A stretch of 7,531 nt of DNA from the NCBI GenBank assembly GCA_025360285.1, contig JANYCM010000220.1, forward strand, positions 1 through 7,531. Reading direction: 5' to 3'. Position 1 is the stretch's first letter, and every line of letters starts with the position of its first letter. Source of the stretch: Sphingomonadales bacterium (GTDB taxonomy: Bacteria > Pseudomonadota > Alphaproteobacteria > Sphingomonadales > Sphingomonadaceae). A program made the position numbers and the translations under genes. Under the pieces are notes generated by a model. The model did no database searches, was not told where the DNA came from, and was given only the letters and a program-made list of their open reading frames with translations. Positions 1 through 5,528 of this stretch are shown one piece after another.

Positions 1-619
1 CAAGGAACTCTTCCTCACCCTGCAAGGTGAAGGCGCCCAGACCGGCCGCCGCGCCGTCTTCCTGCGCTTTGCCGGCTGCAACCTGTGGAGCGGGCGCGAG
101 GCTGACCGCGCCGATGCCGTCTGCACCTTTTGCGACACGGATTTCGTCGGCACCGATGGCGAAGGCGGCGGCAAGTTCGCCACTGCCGAGGCCCTCGCCG
201 CCGCCGCTGCCGCCACCTGGGGGGATACCAGTGCCCACCGCCTGATCGTCTGCACCGGCGGCGAGCCATTGTTGCAACTCGATGCCCCCCTGATCGCCGC
301 GCTCCACGCCAAGGGCTTTGCCATCGCCGTCGAAACCAATGGCACACAGCCGGCACCCGCCGGCCTCGACTGGATCTGTGTCAGCCCCAAGGCCGCGGCA
401 CCCCTGGCCCTCACATCGGGAAATGAATTGAAGCTGGTCTTCCCCCAGCCACTCGCCATGCCCGACCGATTCGAACACCTAAATTTCGAACATTTCTTCC
501 TGCAACCGATGGATGGCCCCGACCGGGTCGCCAACACCCAGACCGCCATCGCCTGGTGCCTCGCCCACCCGCGCTGGCGGCTGGGGTTGCAGACGCACAA
601 GATTACCGGGCTGCCTTAG
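1..619 (+). CDS. queE: 7-carboxy-7-deazaguanine synthase QueE (5' end cut by window edge)
   Basis: Radical SAM enzyme that converts 6-carboxy-5,6,7,8-tetrahydropterin to 7-carboxy-7-deazaguanine in the queuosine precursor pathway; cytosolic. The reading frame starts at base 2 and gives 205 visible residues. The opening KELFLTLQGEGAQTG is the normal QueE N-terminus, so only a handful of residues are missing. The iron-sulfur cysteines are at visible residues 26, 41 and 44, in the CX14CX2C spacing known from a subclass of QueE rather than the classic CX3CX2C. Other family marks are CDTDFVGTDG (44-53), the SAM-binding TGGEPLLQ (85-92), VETNGT (110-115), a SPKA segment, and the C-terminal FFLQPMDGP and QTHKITGLP. 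The stop is TAG at 617-619. Base composition is GC-rich like the right half of the window. It converges on the minus-strand gene ending at 738. Neither queC nor queD is in view. Confidence 0.95.
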   Translation, partial: KELFLTLQGEGAQTGRRAVFLRFAGCNLWSGREADRADAVCTFCDTDFVGTDGEGGGKFATAEALAAAAAATWGDTSAHRLIVCTGGEPLLQLDAPLIAALHAKGFAIAVETNGTQPAPAGLDWICVSPKAAAPLALTSGNELKLVFPQPLAMPDRFEHLNFEHFFLQPMDGPDRVANTQTAIAWCLAHPRWRLGLQTHKITGLP

Positions 620-737
620 CCCCGATCGCGTTCAACTGACTTGGGCCAACGCCTTCTCAGCAGCCGATAAGCGACGCCTTTGCGTCACTTGTGTGAGAGC
701 AAGGCCTATCCGCTTTCTGAACGGATTTGGCATGCGG
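620..737. other. Convergent intergenic gap with two weak hairpins
   Basis: This gap separates the 3' ends of queE (plus) and the 244-residue exported protein (minus), so a bidirectional terminator would be expected. I see two short inverted repeats: GACGC (673-677) with GCGTC (682-686) around a CTTT loop, and ATCCG (708-712) with CGGAT (722-726) around a 9-base loop. Neither is followed by a clear T-run on either strand, so an intrinsic terminator is not proven. No convincing ORF lies inside the gap. Confidence 0.3.
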
Positions 738-1472
738 CTATTTCAAAACGGCAGGTAGCGTCGGTTTGGTGTAGCGGCCGGAACACCATTGATAGCTCGA
801 TGTGGAGTTGATTTCCTTGAAGCGTTCACGAGCGCGTATGCGCTTGGCGGTTGCGCCCAACCTGACGTACTGGTCATTCCAAGCTTCGTGTGCGTCACAC
901 ATATTCCCGCCAAAGCTCTCAAAGGAATTCCTGAGTATGCAGGCTTGGTCTGCCAGCCTATAGTCGCGTCGCGCTTCTTCCACCATGTCGCGGAAAAGAC
1001 TCGGGCAGCTCTGAACATCGCGCTCGTACTGGGCCAGGGCGCCGTCATAGTCTTTGTGCGCCGCGATACGGGCAGCATCGGCTCTGGGCATCACGTCCGC
1101 TGAATATTCGACCACCTTTTGATAATGCGCCCCTTGTTTGCCCCACCTTGAAAAATACAGCTTGATGCGTTTGTCGGCTTCGTTGTCCGTCTCTTCGGTG
1201 TTGGTCTTGGCAAGTGCCTCAATGTAGAAGAAATCAAAGCTTTCGGGCAGCGGCTTGTTGAAACCGACGAGCTTGCGGAACGATGGCAGGGCAGATTTGT
1301 AGTCTTCGGCCTTGATAGAGTTGGTAATTTTTTTCATCAGCACATCGATCTGCACGTCAGGCGGCAGACTGTCCAGGGAGTCGGCGGCGTTTGCGATGCC
1401 GCATGCCAGCACACAGGTCATGATTATCGCGGCTTTCTTTAGCCCCAGCTTCGCATAAATTTTTCCAGACAT
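738..1472 (-). CDS. Exported TPR-like protein of unknown function (244 aa)
   Basis: I do not recognise a named family. The N-terminus has lysines at 4, 8, 12 and 13, a hydrophobic run (about 14-26) and an ANA|AD site, giving a likely signal peptidase I cleavage after residue 29, so the product should be periplasmic or secreted. Residues about 36-125 read like a TPR-type helical hairpin module: AEDYKSALPSFRKLVG, then an ESFDFFYIEALAKT helix and a GKQGAHYQKVVEY helix. The rest (126-244) is charged and mostly helical-looking, with the mature chain's four cysteines at 156, 178, 192 and 230, which could form disulfides. The start is supported by GAGG at 1480-1483, 7 bases before the ATG. It lies 63 bases downstream of the 467-residue exported protein on the same strand and is probably co-transcribed with it. 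GC is lower than in the flanking genes (31 of 60 in bases 1141-1200). The coding call is firm; the function is open. Confidence 0.8.
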   Translation of the reverse strand: MSGKIYAKLGLKKAAIIMTCVLACGIANAADSLDSLPPDVQIDVLMKKITNSIKAEDYKSALPSFRKLVGFNKPLPESFDFFYIEALAKTNTEETDNEADKRIKLYFSRWGKQGAHYQKVVEYSADVMPRADAARIAAHKDYDGALAQYERDVQSCPSLFRDMVEEARRDYRLADQACILRNSFESFGGNMCDAHEAWNDQYVRLGATAKRIRARERFKEINSTSSYQWCSGRYTKPTLPAVLK

Positions 1473-1479
1473 TTTGTTT

Positions 1480-1483
1480 CCTC
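1480..1483 (-). promoter_or_regulatory. Ribosome binding site of the 244-aa exported protein
   Basis: Read on the minus strand, GAGG followed by AAACAAA lies 7 bases ahead of the ATG at 1472. It is the clearest Shine-Dalgarno site on the minus strand of the window and fixes this start. The surrounding spacer (1473-1535) is A/T-rich and could also hold a separate promoter, but I see no good -35/-10 pair. Confidence 0.6.
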
Positions 1484-1535
1484 AATAAGTGAAATTCTCT
1501 AAAAACAAAGATTCCTATTTTCTTAACTATCCCGA

Positions 1536-2939
1536 CTATCCCCGCCGTCCGGAACCCCCGTTCAATTTCGGATTCGGGCACTTCTGCTTCGTCGGGTCAC
1601 ATTTGGATTTTTCACGAATCATTCGCTTGGCATTTTCCAACAGGGATGGTGGGGCAGGCGTGAACTGCTCGCGTTTGGCGACGCAGCTATCAATTGTCTG
1701 GACCTGACCGCCAGGCGTACAAATTGCTTTATCGAGATTGGCTGTGCATTGCTTCCACTCGGTTAGCTTTGGATTCGCGCTGTAGCTGATGCACCTATAC
1801 TTAGGGAAAATAATGCATGACCCATGCTCACGCTCACACGGCGTCCACGAGCCTGGAATAATCTCACTCTTCGTGCAAATCCGCGCGTCCGGTTCCGACC
1901 CGCAGGATTTAGCCAGGCAGGCGTTTTGAGTTGAAACTTCGCTTGTACATTCCCTGATCACCGCTTCATGCGCCCCGCGTCTCGCACGCTCCCTGGCTAC
2001 TGCGATCGCCTCGGCACGTTTTTCAGCTTCCATGGTAGCAAAGGCTGTATCGATGTCCGATTTTGCGGCGGGCGGTGCCGTGCCCGTCGGGCTGGAGGGA
2101 GCGGGCGCCCGACCTTCCAAGCTGGCGAACGCGTCGTCGATCCCTTTCGTTTCTGCCGCGTCATTCTCGACCTTATGAGGTTTGCAAAAATCATAGCTCA
2201 AGCCATGGTTTTGTTCGCAAAAAACTTTGCAAAATTGAAAACTCGCGCCCTTGTTCTGTTCACAATCGTCAGCAATGGCAGTGTTTAACGCTTCAAGATT
2301 GCCTACACCGGATTGTGGGCACAGCCAGATAACAGACTGTGAAAGGTTAATGCCTTTTTTCCAAAGGCTTTTCGCCTGCTCCGCTGACATATACTGAATT
2401 TGTGCGGCGTTGCATGGTGAGGTGCCAAAGGAACTGATGAAGACCTTGCCCCAATCAGGACTTCCAGGCACGTTATATGATGCCTCACCACCTGATTGCA
2501 CGGCTACGCCCGTATTGAAGGGATGTAGTGCGCCTGCGCCTGCCACGCTACTTATGGTGCTGGCAGCATCAATATAAAGCTCGGCCTTTGCCGCTGCCCG
2601 CTTGATCGGGGCAGGAAGATTCCCGACCGAAATAAGATTTGAATAGCCGGTTTTTCCCCCGATCCTGATCCACTGTATTTGCCAACTGAGATGATAGTTA
2701 CCGACTGGTTCCCCCATCAAAGACCATAGCTTCCAATGAATCCTCCATGTGCCACAAACTTGATTTATACTTCCCGACTTTACGGCGAAGCATTCATTTC
2801 TTGGTTCTGAAACTATGGTGCCCTGAGAGGTGCCCGGAGGTGCTGGAGCGGGTTGCTGGGCTGCGGTCAAAGTGCCCAGAAAGAATATCGCCACCAGCGC
2901 AGCGAATCGCGCAATCGACAGGCGTGTCATAAAGCGCAT
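1536..2939 (-). CDS. Exported cysteine-rich protein of unknown function (467 aa)
   Basis: I do not recognise a family. Visible layout: signal peptide (R2, R6, R11, hydrophobic 12-24, cleavage near 26-27); a Pro/Ala linker (28-37); a domain rich in aromatic and beta-type residues (about 45-215); a tandem 15-residue cysteine repeat, C226-EQN-x-G-x-S-[FY]-x-F-C237 and again C241 to C252; a Pro/Ala/Ser linker (278-292) between two similar helical starts, IDDAFASLE (267-275) and IDTAFATME (296-304); a charged helix to about 330; and a cysteine-dense C-terminal part with ten cysteines between 331 and 419, plus C447 and C454. All 20 cysteines lie after the signal peptide, as expected for a disulfide-bonded exported protein. 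No catalytic motif is obvious. The start at 2939 is the first available ATG; a second ATG three codons on (2930) is possible, and the Shine-Dalgarno is weak (GGGGG about 10 bases upstream). GC is low (27 of 60 in 1561-1620, 25 of 60 in 2221-2280). It probably heads a two-gene unit with the TPR-like protein. Confidence 0.78.
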   Translation of the reverse strand: MRFMTRLSIARFAALVAIFFLGTLTAAQQPAPAPPGTSQGTIVSEPRNECFAVKSGSINQVCGTWRIHWKLWSLMGEPVGNYHLSWQIQWIRIGGKTGYSNLISVGNLPAPIKRAAAKAELYIDAASTISSVAGAGALHPFNTGVAVQSGGEASYNVPGSPDWGKVFISSFGTSPCNAAQIQYMSAEQAKSLWKKGINLSQSVIWLCPQSGVGNLEALNTAIADDCEQNKGASFQFCKVFCEQNHGLSYDFCKPHKVENDAAETKGIDDAFASLEGRAPAPSSPTGTAPPAAKSDIDTAFATMEAEKRAEAIAVARERARRGAHEAVIRECTSEVSTQNACLAKSCGSEPDARICTKSEIIPGSWTPCEREHGSCIIFPKYRCISYSANPKLTEWKQCTANLDKAICTPGGQVQTIDSCVAKREQFTPAPPSLLENAKRMIREKSKCDPTKQKCPNPKLNGGSGRRG

Positions 2940-3045
2940 CTGGCATTTGCCCCCGTCCGACCAGGTCAGTCATTACGTCAAACGATAGAATGTGAACGCA
3001 TGAATGGCTAGGCGCTTAACGATGCTGAATTTGTTGTCTGGCAAA

Positions 3046-3080
3046 GGGTTAGGTGAGCGCGATGCGGTGTATCGCAACCC
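3046..3080. other. Bulged inverted repeat in the gap 2940-3224
   Basis: GGGTT (3046-3050) pairs with AACCC (3076-3080), and directly inside it GCGAT (3059-3063) pairs with ATCGC (3071-3075). This gives ten base pairs interrupted by an 8-base bulge on one side, with a 7-base loop. It lies between the end of the DUF885 gene and the start of the 467-residue exported protein. It might be a terminator-like or 5' leader structure for minus-strand transcripts, or chance. Otherwise the 285-base gap (2940-3224) holds no gene I can support and no tRNA. Confidence 0.3.
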
Positions 3081-3170
3081 CAAGGTCTTTTCGTTCCGAA
3101 CGTCGCCAGGCGCCAAAAGACATATCGCTGCCAAGTGACCCCGCCCTGGGCAATATGAACTCACAACCCC

Positions 3171-3205
3171 GGTTTGTGCAAACCAGTCAGCCCGGCACAG
3201 GCCGG
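3171..3205 (-). terminator. Two adjacent hairpins downstream of the DUF885 gene, possible terminator
   Basis: CCGGC (3192-3196) pairs with GCCGG (3201-3205) around a 4-base loop, and GGTTT (3171-3175) pairs with AAACC (3180-3184) around GTGC. Read on the minus strand they begin 20 bases after the DUF885 stop codon, where a transcription end would be expected. No T-run follows either stem, so this is a weak candidate for an intrinsic terminator. Confidence 0.25.
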
Positions 3206-3224
3206 AAGTGCCCGAGGACGATAA

Positions 3225-4964
3225 TCACTTCGCCGGCTTGGCCTTCTCAGTTGCAATCCACGCCAGCATTTCCGATTCCATCACCGGCAGCGGCACCGAC
3301 CCCATTGCCAACAGCCTGTCATGGAAGGGCCGCTGGTCGAACCGCGTGCCCAGTTCGGCCTGGGCGCGGGCGCGCAGTTCACGGATTTTCATTTCGCCGA
3401 GTTTGTAGGCGACCGATTGCCCCGGCCAGCTGATGTAGCGATCAACCTCGATCTCGATGTCCAGCCGGGCCAGTGCTGTATGGCTGGCGAGATAGTCGAT
3501 CGCCTGCTGCCGGCTCCAGCCCATGCTGTGGATGCCGGTATCGATGACCAGGCGGCAGGCGCGCCACATTTCAAAGGTTTCGCGACCGAATTCCTCATAG
3601 GGGGTTTCATACATGCCGAGTTTGGTGCCGAGCCATTCGCTGTACAGCCCCCAGCCCTCGCCATAGCCCGAGAAATAGGTCTCGCGGCGGAAGGCCGGGC
3701 GACCCGGCGCCTCCAGCGCCAGCGCTGCCTGGTTGCTGTGGCCGGGGACGCATTCGTGCAGGGTGAGCGCGGTCAAGTTATACAGCGGCCGGGATTTCAG
3801 GTCATAGGTGTTCATCAGGCACGCCTGGAGCCCGCCGCGGCCCGAGGTATAGACCGGCGCGATGGCATCCGGCACCGGCATGATGGTGAAGCGATAGCGC
3901 GGCAGGACGGTGAAGACCTCCTTCAACTTGCCGTCCATGCGCTTGGCGACATAGGCTGAAAAACCAAGGAGTTCGCGCGGCGTCTTCGCATAGAATTGCG
4001 GGTCGCTGCGCAGGAATTGCAGGAAATCGGCAAAGCTGCCCTTGAAGCCGGTCTGCGCGATGGTCGCCCGCATGTCGGCATCGATGCGCGCGACTTCCTT
4101 GAGGCCAATTTCGTGGATCGCCGCGGGTGTCAGGTCGAGCGTGGCATATTCGCGGATCTGGTCCTGATAAAAGGCCTTGCCATCGGGCAGGTCGGCGGCG
4201 GCGATCGTCGTGCGGGTGTGGGGGAGATAGTCTGTCCGCATGAAGGCCAGCAGCTTCTGATAGGCCGGCACCACCTGGCCATCGATCACGGCCGCGGCCT
4301 CGGCGCGTAGCGCCGCCTGATCGGCCGCCGGGATCGAATCGGGCATGGTCTTGAAGGGGTCGTTCAGCGGATTGGCCGGGCCGGTCACGATATAGGCGGC
4401 AATGGTCGCGTCACGGCCATTCAGGGTGACGCGCGGTGGGGTAAAGCCGCGTTTCAGCCCGGCGCGCATATTGGCGATATTGGCGTCGAACCAGCGCGGC
4501 ACGTCGCGCAGCCGGCCGATGTAGCGGCGATAGTCGGCGGCATTTTCCAGCGCCGCATAGGGCTTCACCTCGCCCCAGAAATAGGAATCACTGTTCAGCG
4601 GCGCCTCATAGGTGCGCCAGCCGATATTAGCGACATTGGCGCGCAGCGATTCGCGCAGCACCGCGGCGTTAAGGCGTTCCTCCGGTGACAGGTCGGCGAC
4701 GGGAATGGCATCGATGGCGGCGATGACCCCGGACCAATAGGCGCGGCGGCGTTGCCAATCGGCCGGGGCGACGCCGGGGAAATGATCGCCGGCGCGGCTG
4801 CGCTGGCCTTCGGTGATTTCGGCGAATTCGGCCTGGCGCCAAATCCATTCGGCATCATAGATTTTCTTGAGCTGCTGATCGGCAGGGGTGGCCGCCGCCG
4901 CGCCGCTGGCGAGCAAAAGTCCGGCCAGAAATCCTACAACAACCGCTGACAACCGGCGCACCAT
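3225..4964 (-). CDS. Exported DUF885-family protein, putative zinc metallohydrolase (579 aa)
   Basis: Belongs to the DUF885 family (PF05960), usually about 550-620 residues and often exported; the members have metallopeptidase-like motifs but the substrate here is unknown. A signal peptide is clear: RR at 3-4, hydrophobic 7-20, Ala-rich cleavage region about 22-25. The likely metal site is HECVPGH (403-409, an HExxxH arrangement) with GYGEGWGLYSE (433-443) supplying a downstream glutamate. GIHSMGWS (477-484) and DRYISWPGQ (508-516) followed by YKLGEMKI are typical of the C-terminal half. The start chosen is the ATG at 4964, because it begins the signal peptide and has GGGGAA 6 bases upstream. 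The frame stays open 112 codons further upstream, but that stretch overlaps queF in another frame and resembles nothing. It follows queF by 23 bases and is probably co-transcribed with it, though no functional link is evident. Peptidase activity is inferred from motifs only. Confidence 0.93.
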   Translation of the reverse strand: MVRRLSAVVVGFLAGLLLASGAAAATPADQQLKKIYDAEWIWRQAEFAEITEGQRSRAGDHFPGVAPADWQRRRAYWSGVIAAIDAIPVADLSPEERLNAAVLRESLRANVANIGWRTYEAPLNSDSYFWGEVKPYAALENAADYRRYIGRLRDVPRWFDANIANMRAGLKRGFTPPRVTLNGRDATIAAYIVTGPANPLNDPFKTMPDSIPAADQAALRAEAAAVIDGQVVPAYQKLLAFMRTDYLPHTRTTIAAADLPDGKAFYQDQIREYATLDLTPAAIHEIGLKEVARIDADMRATIAQTGFKGSFADFLQFLRSDPQFYAKTPRELLGFSAYVAKRMDGKLKEVFTVLPRYRFTIMPVPDAIAPVYTSGRGGLQACLMNTYDLKSRPLYNLTALTLHECVPGHSNQAALALEAPGRPAFRRETYFSGYGEGWGLYSEWLGTKLGMYETPYEEFGRETFEMWRACRLVIDTGIHSMGWSRQQAIDYLASHTALARLDIEIEVDRYISWPGQSVAYKLGEMKIRELRARAQAELGTRFDQRPFHDRLLAMGSVPLPVMESEMLAWIATEKAKPAK

Positions 4965-4987
4965 CCCGAATTCCCCGTCCACAACCG

Positions 4988-5437
4988 TCAACCACGCCCA
5001 CGATAACCGGCCACGCCCTGGTCCGGCACCCATAAACCACCCGGAATCTCCCCCGATTGCCAGAAAACATCGATCGGGATGCCCCCCCTGGGATACCAAT
5101 AGCCGCCGATGCGCAACCATTTCGGCGCCATTTCGGTGACCAGCCGCTGCCCGATGCCGACCGTCACATCCTCGTGAAAACCGGCGTGATTGCGAAAACT
5201 GCCGAGCCATAATTTCAAGGACTTGGACTCGATTATGGTGGCCGCCGGGGCATAATCGATGACCAGATGGGCAAAATCTGGCTGGCCGGTGACGGGACAC
5301 AGCGAGGTGAATTCCGGCACCGCAAAACGGACCAGATAATCGGTGGAAGGCCTTGGATTTACCGGAAAATCCAGCACCGCCAGTTCGGGCGATGCCGGCA
5401 GCCCCGAAGCCTTGCCCAGATGCATTGTGTCAACCAT
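4988..5437 (-). CDS. queF: NADPH-dependent 7-cyano-7-deazaguanine reductase QueF
   Basis: Reduces the nitrile of preQ0 to the aminomethyl of preQ1 with NADPH, a cytosolic step of queuosine biosynthesis. At 149 residues it is the short, single-domain (type I) form of the tunnelling-fold family. The nucleophilic cysteine is C47 in FTSLCPVTGQPDF and the acid is D54; the spacing of seven matches Cys55/Asp62 of the Bacillus subtilis enzyme. The QueF signature is ESKSLKLWLGSFR (70-82), and FHED (87-90) follows. The C-terminal GGYWYPRGGIPIDVFW is also typical. The start at 5437 is the first ATG after an in-frame TAA about 18 bases upstream. The Shine-Dalgarno is poor (AAAGGA about 14 bases away). 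It heads a probable operon with the DUF885 gene and is divergent from sseA. Its pathway partner queE lies at the left edge of the window. Confidence 0.96.
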   Translation of the reverse strand: MVDTMHLGKASGLPASPELAVLDFPVNPRPSTDYLVRFAVPEFTSLCPVTGQPDFAHLVIDYAPAATIIESKSLKLWLGSFRNHAGFHEDVTVGIGQRLVTEMAPKWLRIGGYWYPRGGIPIDVFWQSGEIPGGLWVPDQGVAGYRGRG

Positions 5438-5472
5438 GTGAAGCGCCCGTGTCCTTTAACCCATCTCCCCTG

Positions 5473-5502
5473 ATGACATGACGCCTCGCCCGCCCTATGT
5501 CA
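5473..5502. promoter_or_regulatory. Candidate divergent promoter/operator between queF and sseA
   Basis: The 91-base gap must hold promoters for both directions. On the plus strand ATGACA (5473-5478) and TATGTC (5496-5501) are 17 bases apart and could serve as weak -35 and -10 boxes for sseA-metC, ending 27 bases before the sseA ATG. The same bases form an inverted repeat, TGACAT (5474-5479) with ATGTCA (5497-5502). The minus strand therefore also shows GTGACA with 17-base spacing towards queF, though its -10 match is poor. The symmetry could equally be an operator or chance. Confidence 0.3.
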
Positions 5503-5517
5503 CCCCCAACGAAAAAC

Positions 5518-5522
5518 GGGAG
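5518..5522 (+). promoter_or_regulatory. Ribosome binding site of sseA, decides the start codon
   Basis: GGGAG ends 6 bases before the ATG at 5529. A GTG at 5526 is in the same frame, directly before that ATG, but would leave only 3 bases of spacing. The ATG is therefore the better start. Confidence 0.6.
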
Positions 5523-5528
5523 TGAGTG

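Noticed and set aside
673..726. Intrinsic terminators in the convergent gap after queE
   Set aside because: The stems are only 5 base pairs and no T-run follows on either strand, so I list them only as weak hairpins.
1395..1415. Lipobox (VLAC) in the signal peptide of the 244-aa protein
   Set aside because: Leucine at -2 is atypical for a lipobox, and a good ANA|AD signal peptidase I site follows a few residues later.
2940..3060. Sigma-70 promoter for the 467-aa protein (TTGACG or TTCACA on the minus strand)
   Set aside because: -35-like hexamers exist but no acceptable -10 lies 16-18 bases downstream.
3046..3105. tRNA-like or integration-site sequence at the cassette edge
   Set aside because: The stem with 7-base loop looked arm-like, but no acceptor pairing, T-loop consensus or matching direct repeat at the other edge is present.
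2973..3164. 63-codon minus-strand ORF in the gap upstream of the cysteine-rich protein
   Set aside because: No ribosome site, no recognisable motif, and a composition typical of translated non-coding DNA.
3321..3959. 212-codon plus-strand open frame
   Set aside because: It lies wholly antisense to the firmly identified DUF885 gene, and high GC makes such antisense frames common.
4965..5300. N-terminal extension of the DUF885 protein to a 691-residue form
   Set aside because: The extra residues overlap queF in another frame and resemble no protein. The signal peptide and a GGGGAA ribosome site support the start at 4964.
5526..5528. GTG as the start codon of sseA
   Set aside because: It leaves only 3 bases to the GGGAG site, while the adjacent ATG at 5529 has 6 bases and gives the normal family length.
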